From: Caballeronia insecticola
Lineage (GTDB): Bacteria; Pseudomonadota; Gammaproteobacteria; Burkholderiales; Burkholderiaceae
NCBI RefSeq assembly: GCF_000402035.1
Contig: NC_021294.1
Span: 124,001-188,000 of the forward strand
Direction of reading: 5' to 3'
Length of the DNA: 64,000 bases
A program made the translations under genes and the position numbers. This document shows positions 63,157 to 64,000 of this stretch, piece after piece. A model generated the notes under the pieces. That model made no database searches, had not been told where the DNA came from, and was given only the letters and a program-made list of their open reading frames with translations. Positions within the stretch are counted from its first letter, which is position 1. Every line of letters starts with the position of its first letter.

Positions 63157-64000
63157 GCCGGAACCGGGCATCGAGACACGTCGTCGCGAGCGCGCGGCGG
63201 CCGCGCGTGCACGGCGTCGCGGGCGCTGGATCATGCTTGCGCTGATTCTCGCGCCGGTAGTGCTGAGCCTCGTTTATTCGAGCTTCATCGCGCGGCCGCG
63301 TTACTCGGCGGAGGCGCGCTTTTCCGTGCGCGCGAGCACGGCGCAGTCGCCGGCGTCGAACGCCGCGAGCTTTCTCACTTCGGGCGACGGCTCCGGTCTC
63401 GCTGCGGGTTTCGTCGACGGCTGGGCCGTCAGCGATTTCCTGAATTCGCGCGACTGCATGCTGCAACTCGACCAGAAGATCGGCCTGCGTCAGCGGCTCG
63501 CGCATAGCGGCTTCGATATCGTGAACCGCTTGTCGGTGGACGCGTCGCAGGACGATCTTTATCGTGCATACCATGCCGCCGTGAAAGTCTCGTACAACAT
63601 GATGGAACAGGTGGACGTGATGAAGGTGAGCGCGTATTCGCCTCAGGATGCCGCCATGATCTCGGCGGCGCTGATCGATCTCGCGCAGGACTTCGTCAAC
63701 CGGATGGATCAGAAGGGCGTGGAAGATGCGCTCAAGGTAAGCCGCGAGGCGGTGGCGCTGGCGCAACGCGAAGCACAAGCAGCGCGCGCGGCGCTCACGA
63801 AATGGCGCGTCGACAATCAGAACATGGACCCCGCGGCGAATGCGGCCATGCTGCTGACGTTGTCCGGCCAGATCGAAGCGGAGCTGAGCACCGCGCAGCT
63901 CAGTCTCGACAAGATACGTGCGCTCGGCAATCCCGATCATCCGATGCTGGCGCCGACAGCCGCGCAGGTCTTCGCCCTGAAACAGCGCCTCGCCGACGTC
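63014..64000 (+). CDS. Capsule export inner-membrane/periplasmic protein (VexD/KpsE-like), cut by window end
   Basis: 329 codons are visible with no stop. It starts MNEAPFESTTTSTRASVDSL; AAAGG lies before the ATG. A Pro/Thr-rich basic tail (1-70) leads to a transmembrane segment RWIMLALILAPVVLSLVYSS (about 71-90), then a periplasmic domain YSAEARFSVRASTAQSPASN, and a long coiled coil (from about 230). This is the KpsE/BexC/VexD co-polymerase layout. The start is 143 bases inside the upstream gene, so a later start such as ATG at codon 30 is possible. Confidence 0.85.
   Translation, partial: MNEAPFESTTTSTRASVDSLHASRESNPSMQPTTPHPTTTPTAQPISEPEPGIETRRRERAAAARARRRGRWIMLALILAPVVLSLVYSSFIARPRYSAEARFSVRASTAQSPASNAASFLTSGDGSGLAAGFVDGWAVSDFLNSRDCMLQLDQKIGLRQRLAHSGFDIVNRLSVDASQDDLYRAYHAAVKVSYNMMEQVDVMKVSAYSPQDAAMISAALIDLAQDFVNRMDQKGVEDALKVSREAVALAQREAQAARAALTKWRVDNQNMDPAANAAMLLTLSGQIEAELSTAQLSLDKIRALGNPDHPMLAPTAAQVFALKQRLADV

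Overview
The window is GC-rich, densely coding DNA with beta-proteobacterial gene content, most like the Burkholderiaceae (Paraburkholderia/Caballeronia group). That placement is inferred from the red-type RuBisCO operon order, the DmrB-type dihydromethanopterin reductase and the dispersed repeat style; no rRNA or other marker gene is present. The organism looks like a lanthanide-type (XoxF) methylotroph that oxidises methanol through a tetrahydromethanopterin (H4MPT)/methylofuran pathway and can refix the CO2 through the Calvin cycle. No tRNA, rRNA, transposase or CRISPR array was recognised.

Layout. 1-185: N-terminus of an exported protein (cut). 361-2030: sensor kinase and response regulator, convergent and overlapping. 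10635 down to 1320 (minus strand): one long tightly packed gene string fhcB-fhcA-fhcD-fhcC, a cytochrome b561-like gene, pqqB-C-D-E and the response regulator. 10.7-11.3 kb: a large inverted repeat with relatives near 15.1 and 40.3 kb. 11.5-15.1 kb: HisA-like, ATP-grasp, MfnF-like and MfnE-like genes for C1-carrier coenzyme synthesis. 15.3-16.7 kb: a putative toxin/immunity pair. 16.9-18.3 kb: mfnB, a DUF447 gene and an orphan pqqA. 18.7-26.8 kb: the Calvin-cycle operon cbbL-S-X-F-P-T-A. 26.8-27.5 kb: a VapBC-type toxin-antitoxin pair. 27.6-33.0 kb: a thioredoxin-like gene, a dihydropteroate-synthase-like gene, dmrB, a sigma-54 activator and a folB-like gene. 33.0-40.8 kb (minus): a small exported protein, fae, a CitG-like gene, a RimK-like ligase, mch, an ATP-grasp gene, mtdB, mptG and a pterin carbinolamine dehydratase. 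41.2-49.4 kb (plus): xoxF-G-J, an exported unknown, a CbbR-like LysR regulator and a quinoprotein relay set (two metallo-beta-lactamase-fold proteins and a SoxYZ-like carrier), then an EthD-like gene. 49.5-53.6 kb: a TetR regulator with twin operators, an MFS transporter, a lipoprotein and a Pr6Pr membrane protein. 53.9-64.0 kb: a Vi-antigen-like capsule locus (tviB, tviD-like, tviE-like, vexA-, vexB-, vexC- and vexD-like), cut by the window end.

How it works together. XoxF (PQQ plus lanthanide) oxidises methanol in the periplasm and passes electrons to cytochrome XoxG. Fae condenses formaldehyde with H4MPT, MtdB and Mch oxidise the C1 unit, and FhcABCD releases formate through methylofuran. 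PqqA-E make the cofactor; the mfn/mpt/dmr genes make the C1 carriers; CO2 from formate (formate dehydrogenase is not in the window) can enter the cbb operon. Regulation looks cross-wired: a CbbR-like regulator sits in the xox operon, pqqA is divergent from cbbL, and a response regulator ends the pqq operon.

The least conventional items are the capsule exporter, whose ATPase subunit has lost every catalytic motif and whose permease has an extra N-terminal domain of about 200 residues; the orphan pqqA with a structured leader; and the relay hydrolase that has lost its metal ligands.
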